Part shown: positions 8,563-16,880 of the stretch, piece after piece | Numbering within the stretch: the first letter of the stretch is position 1 | Layout of the letters: each line of letters opens with the position of its first letter | Origin: Variovorax sp. OV329 | GTDB lineage: Bacteria; Pseudomonadota; Gammaproteobacteria; Burkholderiales; Burkholderiaceae_C | Assembly (NCBI RefSeq): GCF_900114785.1 | Contig: NZ_FOUG01000004.1 | Coordinates: forward strand, 372,001-436,000 | Direction of reading: 5' to 3' | Length of the DNA stretch: 64,000 nt | Position numbers and translations under genes: made by a program | Notes under the pieces: generated by a model | Seen by the model: only the letters and a program-made list of their open reading frames with translations | What the model was told of the DNA's origin: nothing | The model's database searches: none

Positions 8563-11500
8563 TTGAGCTCCTGCCCCAATTGCGGCGCCCCGCGCGAGGC
8601 GAACCACCGCTTTTGCCCTAGCTGTGGCGCGCGACTGGATGCGCAGCGTGAACTCAAGCAGGTGACGGTGCTGCTGGCCGACCTGTGCGGCTCCACCGAG
8701 CAGGTGGTGCGCACCGACGCCGAGGGCGGGCAGGCCTACCTGGACCAGGCGCTGCGCCTCATGTCCGAGGCCGTGAGCGCCTACGGCGGCACGCAGGTGC
8801 AGTGGCGCGGCGACGAGCTGCTGGCGCTGTTCGGCGCGCCGGTGGCGCAGGAAGACCACGCGCTGCGCGCTTGCCTGGCTGCTGTTGCCATGATCGATGC
8901 GATGAAGGCACGGAGCTCGCCCGACTCGCCCATGGCGGTGCGCATCGGCATCGATTCGGGCGAGGTGATTGCCGGCCCGGGCAGCGGCGACCTGGCCACC
9001 AGCTACCGCGTCGACGGTGCACCAGTGCACCTGGCCTCACGCCTGGAGAAGCTGGCGCCGCCAGCCAGCGCCTACATCAGCGGCAACACCCAGCAGATGG
9101 TGCGCGGCCAGGTCGACGCGCGGGCGCTGGGCGAGCGCGTGCTGCGCGGCTTCAGCACGCCGGTGGAGCTGTTCGAGCTTGCCGGCGGCCTGCAGGATTC
9201 GGCCGCCGGTCCGCTGGCGCGGCGGCGCTTCCTGGGTCCGATGGTCGGGCGCACGCGCGACTTCGACGCGCTGGCCCGGCTGGCCGACGAGGTGCGCCGC
9301 ACCGGCCTGCGCACGGTGGGCGTGCGCGGCGACGCCGGCATCGGCAAGTCGCGGCTGCTGGCCGAATTGCTGGCCCAGCTGGGCCAGACGGGCTTCACCA
9401 CCGTGTCGGTGACGGCGCGCAGCTACGCCAGCCAGGCGCCCTACAGCCTGGTGGCCGACATCGTTCGCGCGCTGCAGGCCACGGTGCCCGCTGGCGCCGG
9501 GGCCTCCCAGACAGCCACCGATGCAGCCGTCAGCGATCCTCAGGCCGACGCCCTGCATGCGGCCGCCCTGGCCGACCTGCTGGGCACCGGCCAGTCCGGC
9601 GAAGCCTGGAAGACGCTCACGCCCAACCAGCGCCGCGAGCACCTGGCCAGCACCTTCGTGCGTCTGGTCCATGCCAGCGTGGGCGGTGCGCCGGCGGTGC
9701 TGCTGCTGGAGGACATCTTCCTGGCCGATTCGAGCAGCCTGCGCTTGCTCGAATCGCTGCCGCGCCGCCTGAAGGCCCAGCCCCTGCTGATCCTGATGAG
9801 TTACCGCCCCGACTTCAGCCACCGCTGGAACGAGGCGCCCTGGTTCGTCGAGCATTGCGTCGCGCCGCTGGCGGCCGCCGACCTGTCCAGCCTGGCCGAC
9901 GAGTTGCTGGGCGGCGACCCCAGCCTGGCCGACACCCGGGCCGCGCTGCTGGAGCGCGCCGGGGGCAACCCGCTCTTCCTGGAACAGCTGGTGATGACGC
10001 TGGTGGATGCCGGCAGCCTGCTGGGATCGCCCGGCGCCTACCGCCGTGCGCCTGCGGAGGTGCTGCTGCGCGTGCCGGCCTCCATCCAGACCATCATCGG
10101 CGCGCGGGTCGATCGCCTGCCCGAAGGAGTCAAGGCGAGCCTGGAGGCGGCCGCGGTCATCGGCGAGCCCATCGATGCAGACCTGGTGGCCGCGGTGCGC
10201 GACGTTCCGCGGGCCGATGCCGAGCGTCACCTGCGCCACGCCATGTCCGGCGGGCTGGTGGCCAGCGATGCCTCGGGCAGCGACTACGCCTTTCGCCACG
10301 GGCTGGTGCAGGAATCGGTGCTGGCCAGCCTGACGCGCATCCGCCGCCGCCAGCTGCACCAGTCGGCCTTCGAGGCCTACCAGGGCCGCGCCACTGCGCA
10401 GGCGCCGGTGCAGGCCGCGGTGCTGGCCCACCATGCCTTCCACGGCGAGCAGTGGCAGCCGGCGGCCGAGTACGCGCTGCGGGCGATGGCGCGCTCCATC
10501 GAGCGCTCGGAGAACAAGGATGCGTTGCGCGTGTTCGAGCTGGGCCTGGACGCCGCGCGCCGCATCGAGGCCGAGGACACCATGCTGTCCTGCGAACTGG
10601 CACTGCGCGTGGAAGCGCTGGGCGCGCAGATGGCGCTGGGCCAGTTCGACGCCATCGTCTCCAACCTGGAGCGTGCCGAGAGCATCACGCTGGCGCTGGG
10701 CGATACGCGCCGGCAGGCGGCGGTGTCGCTGCAGCTGGCGGTCACGCTGTGGGCTCGCGGCAGCTACGAGCAGGGCCTGTCGGTGGCCACGCAGGCCGGC
10801 CAGGCAGCCGAGGCGGCCGGCAGCCGCAGCCTGCACATGGCCGCCACGCAGGCGCGCATGATGCTGCACCACGGGCTGGGCCGTTATGTCGAAGCCACCG
10901 AGGACGCAATGGCGGTGGCGCGCGACTTCGAGGTCGAGCTGCAGGCCCGGCGCCTGTTCCCCGGCTGGGCCGTGATGGCCTCCACCAACCTGCACGCCTT
11001 CATCGCCGACATCATGACGCTGCGCGGCGATTTGAAGGCGGCGCAGATGTCCTGCGATGCGGGCTATGCCGAGCTGGAGGAGCAGGACCACCCCTTCTCC
11101 CGCGTGCTGCTCGACTTCTCGCAAGGCGAACTGCTGTTGGCTGCAAAGCGCCCGGCCGAGGCCGCTGCCCTCTTCCAGACCGCGCTGGAGATGTGCCGCA
11201 CGCACGAGATCTCCAACATGTATCCCGCCATCCTGGCCCACCTGGGCGGCGCGCTCGCCTTGGCCGGCCGCCCGGCCGAGGCGCTGGCGCTGCTGGAGCC
11301 CGCGGTGGCGCAGAAGCTCTCGCGCGCGGGCGGGCGCTACAACGAGTACTACTTCCCCTATTTCCACGGCATCGCCCTGCAGGCGGCGGGTCGCCTCGAC
11401 GAGGCGCTGGCGGCGGCGCGGCAGGCCTGCGAAGCGGCGGCCTCCTTCAAGCAGCGCGGCCACGAGGCGCGCTCGCTGCTGCTGCTGGCCACGCTGGAGC

Positions 11501-11616
11501 AGCGCACCGGCCGCGAGCACGAATCACAGCAGCACCTGGCGCAGGCGCTGGCGCTGGCCCGGGCCTGCGGCATGGAGGACTTCATGGACCAGGCGGCGCA
11601 GGCCCACCATGCGTGA
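8563..11616 (+). CDS. zinc-ribbon / class III nucleotide cyclase / AAA ATPase / TPR signalling protein
   Basis: A protein of about 1017 residues. Domains in order: a double CxxC zinc ribbon (CPNCG...CPSCG, residues 4-24), a class III adenylate/guanylate cyclase domain (TVLLADLCGSTEQV, RGDELLALFGAP, VHLASRLEKLA), a STAND/AAA-type ATPase (Walker A GDAGIGKSRLL, Walker B VLLLEDIF), and a long helical TPR-like C-terminal half. The metal aspartates of the cyclase (ADL and GDE) are present, but the position before GD that is often lysine is glutamine. The frame is open from 8476; I choose the TTG at 8563 because AAGGA lies 7 bases upstream and homologues begin at the zinc ribbon. Its 3' end overlaps the P450 gene. 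Confidence 0.85.
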   Translation: MSSCPNCGAPREANHRFCPSCGARLDAQRELKQVTVLLADLCGSTEQVVRTDAEGGQAYLDQALRLMSEAVSAYGGTQVQWRGDELLALFGAPVAQEDHALRACLAAVAMIDAMKARSSPDSPMAVRIGIDSGEVIAGPGSGDLATSYRVDGAPVHLASRLEKLAPPASAYISGNTQQMVRGQVDARALGERVLRGFSTPVELFELAGGLQDSAAGPLARRRFLGPMVGRTRDFDALARLADEVRRTGLRTVGVRGDAGIGKSRLLAELLAQLGQTGFTTVSVTARSYASQAPYSLVADIVRALQATVPAGAGASQTATDAAVSDPQADALHAAALADLLGTGQSGEAWKTLTPNQRREHLASTFVRLVHASVGGAPAVLLLEDIFLADSSSLRLLESLPRRLKAQPLLILMSYRPDFSHRWNEAPWFVEHCVAPLAAADLSSLADELLGGDPSLADTRAALLERAGGNPLFLEQLVMTLVDAGSLLGSPGAYRRAPAEVLLRVPASIQTIIGARVDRLPEGVKASLEAAAVIGEPIDADLVAAVRDVPRADAERHLRHAMSGGLVASDASGSDYAFRHGLVQESVLASLTRIRRRQLHQSAFEAYQGRATAQAPVQAAVLAHHAFHGEQWQPAAEYALRAMARSIERSENKDALRVFELGLDAARRIEAEDTMLSCELALRVEALGAQMALGQFDAIVSNLERAESITLALGDTRRQAAVSLQLAVTLWARGSYEQGLSVATQAGQAAEAAGSRSLHMAATQARMMLHHGLGRYVEATEDAMAVARDFEVELQARRLFPGWAVMASTNLHAFIADIMTLRGDLKAAQMSCDAGYAELEEQDHPFSRVLLDFSQGELLLAAKRPAEAAALFQTALEMCRTHEISNMYPAILAHLGGALALAGRPAEALALLEPAVAQKLSRAGGRYNEYYFPYFHGIALQAAGRLDEALAAARQACEAAASFKQRGHEARSLLLLATLEQRTGREHESQQHLAQALALARACGMEDFMDQAAQAHHA

Positions 11617-12853
11617 GCGCTGCCCCATGCGGGCCCTGGGCGCGCGCCTGCGCTACCGCGGCGTCGCCGCCATCATCCACCAGCCCGACCTGCTGCGGCT
11701 GCTGGCCTGGGTGGCCCGCAAGCAGCCCTGGTTCGGCCGCCTCATCCAGGCGGCGGCGACCCGCGCCGACGTGGTCAGCACCTTCGAGCGCTCGCTGGCC
11801 TTTTCCAGCGTCTCGCACCGCCCCAACCTGATCGCGGGCGACTTCGTCATCGGCATGGAGACCGGCGTGCGCCACGCTGCGGAGCGGGCGCTGCTGCAGG
11901 CGCAGTTTCCGCCCGCGCAGGACTTCGGCGCGCATGCCGCGGCCGAGGCGCGACGGCGCAGCGACGCGCTGCTGGCCGGCCCGGCGCGCGTCTTCGACCT
12001 GATCGACGACTACATGGTGCCGCTGGCGTGGCAGGGGATCAGCGGCGCCTTCGGCGCGCGGCTGCCGCACCTGGAACCCGGCGACCCGATGCTGATGAAC
12101 CTGCGCTACCTGGGCGCGCATCTCATCGTCGGCCCGGTGGCCACCGAGGCGGTGCAGAAGCGCGCGCGAGAAAGTGCCGCCGAGGTCAACGCCTGGGTGC
12201 GTTGGCACATCGAGCCGCTGCGCGAGGCGTGGACGCACGACGGCTTCGCGCCGGACCGCGAGGCGGTGGCGCGCAACGTCGTGGGCATGCTGTGGGTCGG
12301 GCACCCGGCCACGACGCAGAGCGGGGCCCTGGTCATGCAGGAGCTGCTGCCGCGCTGGCGCCATCCGGAGGTGGCCGAGTTCGTGGAACGCGTGCGCCGC
12401 CACGACGACCCCTGGAGCGATCCCTCGCTGCGCCAGCAGGCCAGGGACCAGGTGCTCGAAGCCCTGCGCATGCGGCCGCCCTTTCCCATCCTCACCCGCG
12501 CCGTGAAGCGCGACACCCTCACCGGCGCCCACGGCGAAGGCAGTGCGAAAGGCGGCGGGCGCTACACCGTGATGGGCATCGGCGCCATGTCCGACCCGGC
12601 CGCTATGCAGGACCCGGAAGCCTTCCGCCCCGGCCGCCAGTTCAAGGACCCGCGCGACCGCTTCCTCATGTTCGGCTGGGGCGCGCGGCAGTGCCCGGGC
12701 CGCGACCCGGTGGTGGAGATCCTGGCCAGCGCGCTGCTGGGCATCGTGCGCTTGCCGGGCCTGGACTGGGCCGATCCGCCGTGGCGACGCGTGCAGTTCG
12801 ACGGGCCGATCATCTCGGGCCTGCGGCTGCGCTTGCGCCCCGGGAAAGGCTGA
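11609..12853 (+). CDS. cytochrome P450 with non-canonical I-helix
   Basis: A 414-residue haem-thiolate protein. The haem loop is FGWGARQCPGRD with the cysteine ligand at residue 362 (codon 12692-12694), and the K-helix ExxR is EALR. The I-helix region reads GMLWVGHPATTQS and lacks the usual acidic-Thr pair that delivers protons for O2 activation. Families without that pair include peroxygenases and isomerases that act on peroxides. The start overlaps the cyclase gene by 8 bases, so the genes are translationally coupled. No ferredoxin or reductase gene is nearby. There is no membrane anchor. Confidence 0.85.
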   Translation: MRERCPMRALGARLRYRGVAAIIHQPDLLRLLAWVARKQPWFGRLIQAAATRADVVSTFERSLAFSSVSHRPNLIAGDFVIGMETGVRHAAERALLQAQFPPAQDFGAHAAAEARRRSDALLAGPARVFDLIDDYMVPLAWQGISGAFGARLPHLEPGDPMLMNLRYLGAHLIVGPVATEAVQKRARESAAEVNAWVRWHIEPLREAWTHDGFAPDREAVARNVVGMLWVGHPATTQSGALVMQELLPRWRHPEVAEFVERVRRHDDPWSDPSLRQQARDQVLEALRMRPPFPILTRAVKRDTLTGAHGEGSAKGGGRYTVMGIGAMSDPAAMQDPEAFRPGRQFKDPRDRFLMFGWGARQCPGRDPVVEILASALLGIVRLPGLDWADPPWRRVQFDGPIISGLRLRLRPGKG

Positions 12854-12860
12854 GCACGCC

Positions 12861-14789
12861 ATGGCCATCCAGCAGATGATCTGCTTCGTCACGCCCGACG
12901 CACCGCCGCAGGTGCCCCGGAGCGTGACGCGCCGCATCGACGCCATGTGCACGGCGATCGGCCGCATCCACTTCGCCACGCTGGCCTTGCTGCCGCCCGC
13001 GCCCGGCGCCTCGGCCCTGGCGCCGGGCTCGCTGATGCTGGAGATCGTGGTCGACGAGGACCTGCTGCTGCCCGACCTGGTGGACCTGATGCTGGACCAC
13101 GCCTTCGGCGCCCTGTGGCAGGTCTACAAGGGCGGCTGGAGCGGCCCGCCGCAGGCCGACCCGGGCACCAAGAGAACATGGCTGAAGGCCTTCCTGCTCG
13201 ACCATGCCTACGTGGCGGACGGCGGTTTCGTCGGCGCGCGCGACCGCAGCGTGGCGCAGGTGCTTGCCGAAGACGAGCTGTTCAGGGCCGCGCGCAAGGA
13301 CCTGCATGCCTTGCCGACAGCCGAGCGGCCCGGCGATGCGCGCGCGCTGGGCGAGCGCATGGCGCGCTGGGCCCGCGACAAGGGCTTCAAGTGGGTGGCC
13401 GGCCCGGCGCCGCGCTCGCGCTGGCGCAAGGGGCCCGGATTCGGCGCGGCGGACTGGGTGTCGCTCATGGTGCGCCTAGTGGTGCCGGTGTTCGCGCTGC
13501 TGGGCTTCCTGTATGCGCTGGGCTGGGCCACGCTGTTCTCGGCCGACCTGCTGCACGGCATGGGCCTGTCGATGCCGCGCGAGCTTTCGTCGGCGGTGGT
13601 GCTGGCCGGCATCACCATCGTGCTGGCGCTGGTGCCGCTGCTGGCTGCGCTGCTCACCGGCAGCGGCATCGTCGCCCTGGCGGGGCTGTTCGCCGGCTAC
13701 GCGGTGGTTGCGGTGTGGATCCTGGTGTCGGGCACCTTCAAGGCCATCGGCGAGGGCAACCTGCTGTGGCCCACCTGCTCGACCAACCAGGGCCTGCTGG
13801 GCTTCCTGGGGGTGCTGGCCTTCGCCTTGTCGGCGGCGATGGTGGCGCTAGTGCCGGTGCTGCTGAAATTGCGCGCGCCGCCCTTCTTCCCCTGGCTGGC
13901 GACGGGCGTCGCCATACTGGTGCTGCTGGTCCTGTCGTGGGCCTCCAGCCAGCTCATGTTCGGCGCCATGGAGGCCTACCGCAGCTGCAACGGCCAGCCC
14001 GCGCAATGGCAGCTGGTGCGGGACGCATCGACCTCCGCCCGGCTGGCCTGGTCGCTGGTCGCGCTGCTGCTGGTGGTTGGCGTGTCGGGCCTGATCCTGG
14101 TCTTCGCGACGCGGCTGGGACCCTGGCTGCTGCGCCGCTCCGACAGCCTGAACCGCCCCGGTCCGCTGCCGCCGCTGCCCGCTCACCAGGTGCATCCCAG
14201 CATCCAGGAATGCGAGGCGGCGCTGGCGGCGAAGACCAGCCACATGATCAGCCTGACCGAGATCCGCCGGCCCTACTGGCTGTTCCGCTGGGTGCTGCGC
14301 TTCTGGCTGTGGTTCTTCAGCGTGCTGGGCGACCTGGTGTTCACCGAAGGCGTGCTGGGCCGGGCGCACGGCATCAAGTTCGGCCACTGGCACATCATCG
14401 ACGACGGGCGGCGGCTGCTGTTCTGCAGCAACTTCGACAGCGCCTTCGGCGGCTACCTGGACGAGTTCATCCAGGGCGCGACCGAGGGCGTGAACCTGAT
14501 CTGGCGCAACAGCGAGCTGCGCCCGCGCGAGGCAGCGCGCGAAGACCAGCCGACGGTGGAGCTCGCACGCAGCTTCCCGCCCACGCGCCTGGGCATCTTC
14601 CGCGGCTGCAAGGCCGAGCAGGCCTTCAAGGCCTACACGCGGGCCAGCATGCTGCCGCACCTGCACCGCTTCGAGGCCTACACCCTGTCCAACCAGGACA
14701 TCGAGCGCGCCACCCGCCTGCACGAGGCGCTGCGCGGCACCCGCACCGCGCTCAAGGACGACCAGATCGCGAGGGCACTGGAATCATGA
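12861..14789 (+). CDS. unrecognised multi-pass membrane protein of the P450/peroxidase operon
   Basis: 642 residues of unknown function. The N-terminal ~190 residues are soluble. Hydrophobic segments lie near residues 199-220, 242-263, 266-291, 311-336, 342-366 and 395-417, with a further one near 474-498. The soluble ends share a faint theme: IGRIHFATLALLP with LMLEIVVD near the N-terminus, and FGHWHIIDDGRRLLFCSNFD after residue 506. Both resemble the strand pattern of dimeric alpha+beta-barrel proteins such as Dyp-type peroxidases. I infer a membrane partner of the next gene product; no enzyme family can be named. It starts 8 bases after the P450 gene and overlaps the Dyp gene by 4. Confidence 0.7.
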   Translation: MAIQQMICFVTPDAPPQVPRSVTRRIDAMCTAIGRIHFATLALLPPAPGASALAPGSLMLEIVVDEDLLLPDLVDLMLDHAFGALWQVYKGGWSGPPQADPGTKRTWLKAFLLDHAYVADGGFVGARDRSVAQVLAEDELFRAARKDLHALPTAERPGDARALGERMARWARDKGFKWVAGPAPRSRWRKGPGFGAADWVSLMVRLVVPVFALLGFLYALGWATLFSADLLHGMGLSMPRELSSAVVLAGITIVLALVPLLAALLTGSGIVALAGLFAGYAVVAVWILVSGTFKAIGEGNLLWPTCSTNQGLLGFLGVLAFALSAAMVALVPVLLKLRAPPFFPWLATGVAILVLLVLSWASSQLMFGAMEAYRSCNGQPAQWQLVRDASTSARLAWSLVALLLVVGVSGLILVFATRLGPWLLRRSDSLNRPGPLPPLPAHQVHPSIQECEAALAAKTSHMISLTEIRRPYWLFRWVLRFWLWFFSVLGDLVFTEGVLGRAHGIKFGHWHIIDDGRRLLFCSNFDSAFGGYLDEFIQGATEGVNLIWRNSELRPREAAREDQPTVELARSFPPTRLGIFRGCKAEQAFKAYTRASMLPHLHRFEAYTLSNQDIERATRLHEALRGTRTALKDDQIARALES

Positions 14790-16345
14790 TGATGCTGACG
14801 ACGAAGAAGGACGAGGCGCAGGAAAGCTTCCGGCAGGGCTTCGACGACATCCCGGCCATCGTGGGCACCGGGCTGCCGCAGCTGCGCCGGGCGCGCTACC
14901 TGCTGGTGCAGGTGCAGGAAGCGCGCGCGGCTCGCCAGTGGCTGCGCGAGCTGATGAACAGCGCCGTCGTGCACAGCCTGGCGCGCGTGCGCGCCCGCGC
15001 GGCGCCGCGCAGGAAGCCCAAGGAAGGCCCCGGTCCCAAGCCTTCGCGCGACGTGCGCGAGATGGTCACGCTGGCCTTCAGCCACGCCGGCCTGGGCGTG
15101 CTGGGCCTGAAGGAGGACAAGCGCTTTCCCTTCCCCACCGCCTTCGCGGCCGGCGGCGCCAGCGCGCTGCGGCGACGCCTGCTGGGCGACGCGCAGGAGC
15201 CGGCCTGGCAGTGGGGCGACGTGGCCTCGGACGCTGCCTTCCAGGCCCACATCTTCGTGGCCCACTACTGGAGCGAGACGGATGTGCCTCAGCCGCTGGC
15301 GTTGCTCGACCCGGCGCGCCTGCCGGCTGGCCTGCGTGCCCTGAGCGTGGCCAGCTGTCCCAGCTACATTGCCGCACCCAGCGCGGATCCGGCCGTGTTC
15401 GAGCCCTTCGGCTTTCGCGACGGCATCGGCCAGCCGGTGATCGAGGGCATGGGGCTTTCGCGGGCGGAGAAGAAGGCCCGGGACGAGTCCGCCGGGCTCT
15501 TCGACGACCGGCTGATCCAGCCCGGCGAGTTCGTGCTCGGCCAGGTCAACGAATACGGCGAGCGTGCCTACTGCCCCAACGTGGAAGGCTGGCCGCGCAG
15601 CGCCTCGGCCGAGTCGGGCTTCGCCCGCAACGGCACCTACCTGGCGGTGCGCCAGATCGAGCAGCACGTGGCGGTGTTCAACCGCTTCACCGCCGATCAT
15701 TCGGTGCCCATGATCGGCAACCTGATGGTGGGCCGGCGCAAGCCGGACGCGAGCTGCCCGCACGAGGCCGGCTACTCGGTGCTGGGCAGCACGGTGCCGC
15801 CTTCGGAGATCGACGCCTTCCGCTACCTCACGCTGGACGCCAACGGCCTGGAGTGCCCGCGCGGCGCCCATGCGCGGCGCGCCAACCCGCGCGACGCGCT
15901 GGGCCTGCGGGTGGAAGACGGCATCGCCGGGGCCAAGCTGCATCGGCTGCTGCGGCGCGGGCGCGTGTACTCCGAAGGCTGCACGCAGGCTTCGGGCGCC
16001 GATGCCTGCGAAGGACACCCGGCGGGCCGCGAAGGCGACACGCCCTGCGGCCGCGGCCTGATGTTCGTGGCGCTCAACACCGATTTCGAGCGGCAGTTCG
16101 AGTTCGTGCAGAAGAGCTGGCTCGCCGGCTCGCGCTTCGGCGACCTGTCCGACGAGCAGGACCCGCTGCTGGGCACCGACCCGCAGCGCAGCTTCAGCGT
16201 GCAGGGCTGCCCGGTGGGCGAGCGCATCGGCCCGCTGCCGCGCTTCACCACCGTGCGTGGCGGCGGCTACTTCTTCGCGCCCAGCCTCACGGCCCTGCGC
16301 TGGATGGTGCAAGAGAAGGAAATGGCGGCGCTGCAGCCCGCCTGA
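14786..16345 (+). CDS. Dyp-type haem peroxidase
   Basis: A 519-residue dye-decolourising-type peroxidase. The distal GxxDG motif is seen as FGFRDGIGQP, and the proximal haem histidine lies in CPRGAHARRANPRD. There is no Tat or Sec signal at the N-terminus, so it is cytoplasmic or bound through the preceding membrane protein. It is longer than the EfeB/YfeX types and resembles the larger Dyp subfamilies. The ATG overlaps the TGA of the membrane protein gene (ATGA). It is the last gene of the cyclase-P450-membrane protein-peroxidase operon. Confidence 0.9.
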   Translation: MMMLTTKKDEAQESFRQGFDDIPAIVGTGLPQLRRARYLLVQVQEARAARQWLRELMNSAVVHSLARVRARAAPRRKPKEGPGPKPSRDVREMVTLAFSHAGLGVLGLKEDKRFPFPTAFAAGGASALRRRLLGDAQEPAWQWGDVASDAAFQAHIFVAHYWSETDVPQPLALLDPARLPAGLRALSVASCPSYIAAPSADPAVFEPFGFRDGIGQPVIEGMGLSRAEKKARDESAGLFDDRLIQPGEFVLGQVNEYGERAYCPNVEGWPRSASAESGFARNGTYLAVRQIEQHVAVFNRFTADHSVPMIGNLMVGRRKPDASCPHEAGYSVLGSTVPPSEIDAFRYLTLDANGLECPRGAHARRANPRDALGLRVEDGIAGAKLHRLLRRGRVYSEGCTQASGADACEGHPAGREGDTPCGRGLMFVALNTDFERQFEFVQKSWLAGSRFGDLSDEQDPLLGTDPQRSFSVQGCPVGERIGPLPRFTTVRGGGYFFAPSLTALRWMVQEKEMAALQPA

Positions 16346-16363
16346 AGGCGTGCGCCGGCTGCG

Positions 16364-16816
16364 CTACTTGTTGCTGCCGTCCAGCTTGGCCAGGGTCTGG
16401 CCTCGGGCATCGAGCAGGATCAGTTCATTGCCTGCCAGGCTGTAGCTGGCAGTGGCCTGGAGCGCGGCGAGGAAACGGGTCTCCAACTGGCCACGCGAGG
16501 GGTCCAGGCAGGCCATGCGGGTGGAGGCCAGTGGCCCGATCTTCAGCTGGGTGCCGCTGCGCTGGAAGCTGCCCGAGATGCGGTTGCAGCCGCCCGAGCC
16601 GCTCACACGCTGGCTGCCGCCGTCGAACATCACCTGCACCGCCTGCCGCGGGTCATCGCTGGGGATCACCGGCTGCGAGTCGATGCTCGCCAGCTTCCAG
16701 GTGCGCGCCTCGATCGGCTGGTCCAGGCTCACGCTGGCGCATCCGGTGGCCGCGACTGCCAGCAACACAAGGGGCAGGGCCAGCCGGCCGGCGGCAAGTC
16801 GCGCAAGAAATCGCAT
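16364..16816 (-). CDS. META domain lipoprotein (HslJ-like)
   Basis: A 150-residue envelope protein. It has a signal peptide ending in a lipobox-like AATGC near residue 25, then a META domain: WKLASIDSQPV, VSGSGGCNRISGSFQ, IGPLASTRMACLDP. The glycine-rich CNR segment and the ACLDP segment are typical of HslJ-like proteins linked to stress or antibiotic tolerance. The frame could start 6 codons earlier, but MRFLARL gives a normal signal peptide. It is convergent with the Dyp gene. Confidence 0.85.
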   Translation of the reverse strand: MRFLARLAAGRLALPLVLLAVAATGCASVSLDQPIEARTWKLASIDSQPVIPSDDPRQAVQVMFDGGSQRVSGSGGCNRISGSFQRSGTQLKIGPLASTRMACLDPSRGQLETRFLAALQATASYSLAGNELILLDARGQTLAKLDGSNK

Positions 16817-16880
16817 GGCGGGTCCTCGGTCCAAAGTTGGGCCGATGGTAGCCGCACTCCGTGCAGCGGCGCGCGGGGCC

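Noticed and set aside
9037..11520. An 827-codon minus-strand frame opposite the cyclase gene
   Set aside because: It lies wholly antisense to a protein with clear domains and has no start signal or family pattern.
8685..11831. A 1048-codon plus-strand frame overlapping the cyclase gene
   Set aside because: It lies out of frame with the cyclase, is Arg/Gly/Ala-rich and runs into the P450 gene; it is a codon-bias shadow.
12947..14785. N-terminal extension of the Dyp peroxidase frame across the membrane-protein gene
   Set aside because: The frame is open, but the translated extension is Arg/Gly-rich noise; the ATGA overlap at 14786 and the family start fit the shorter protein.
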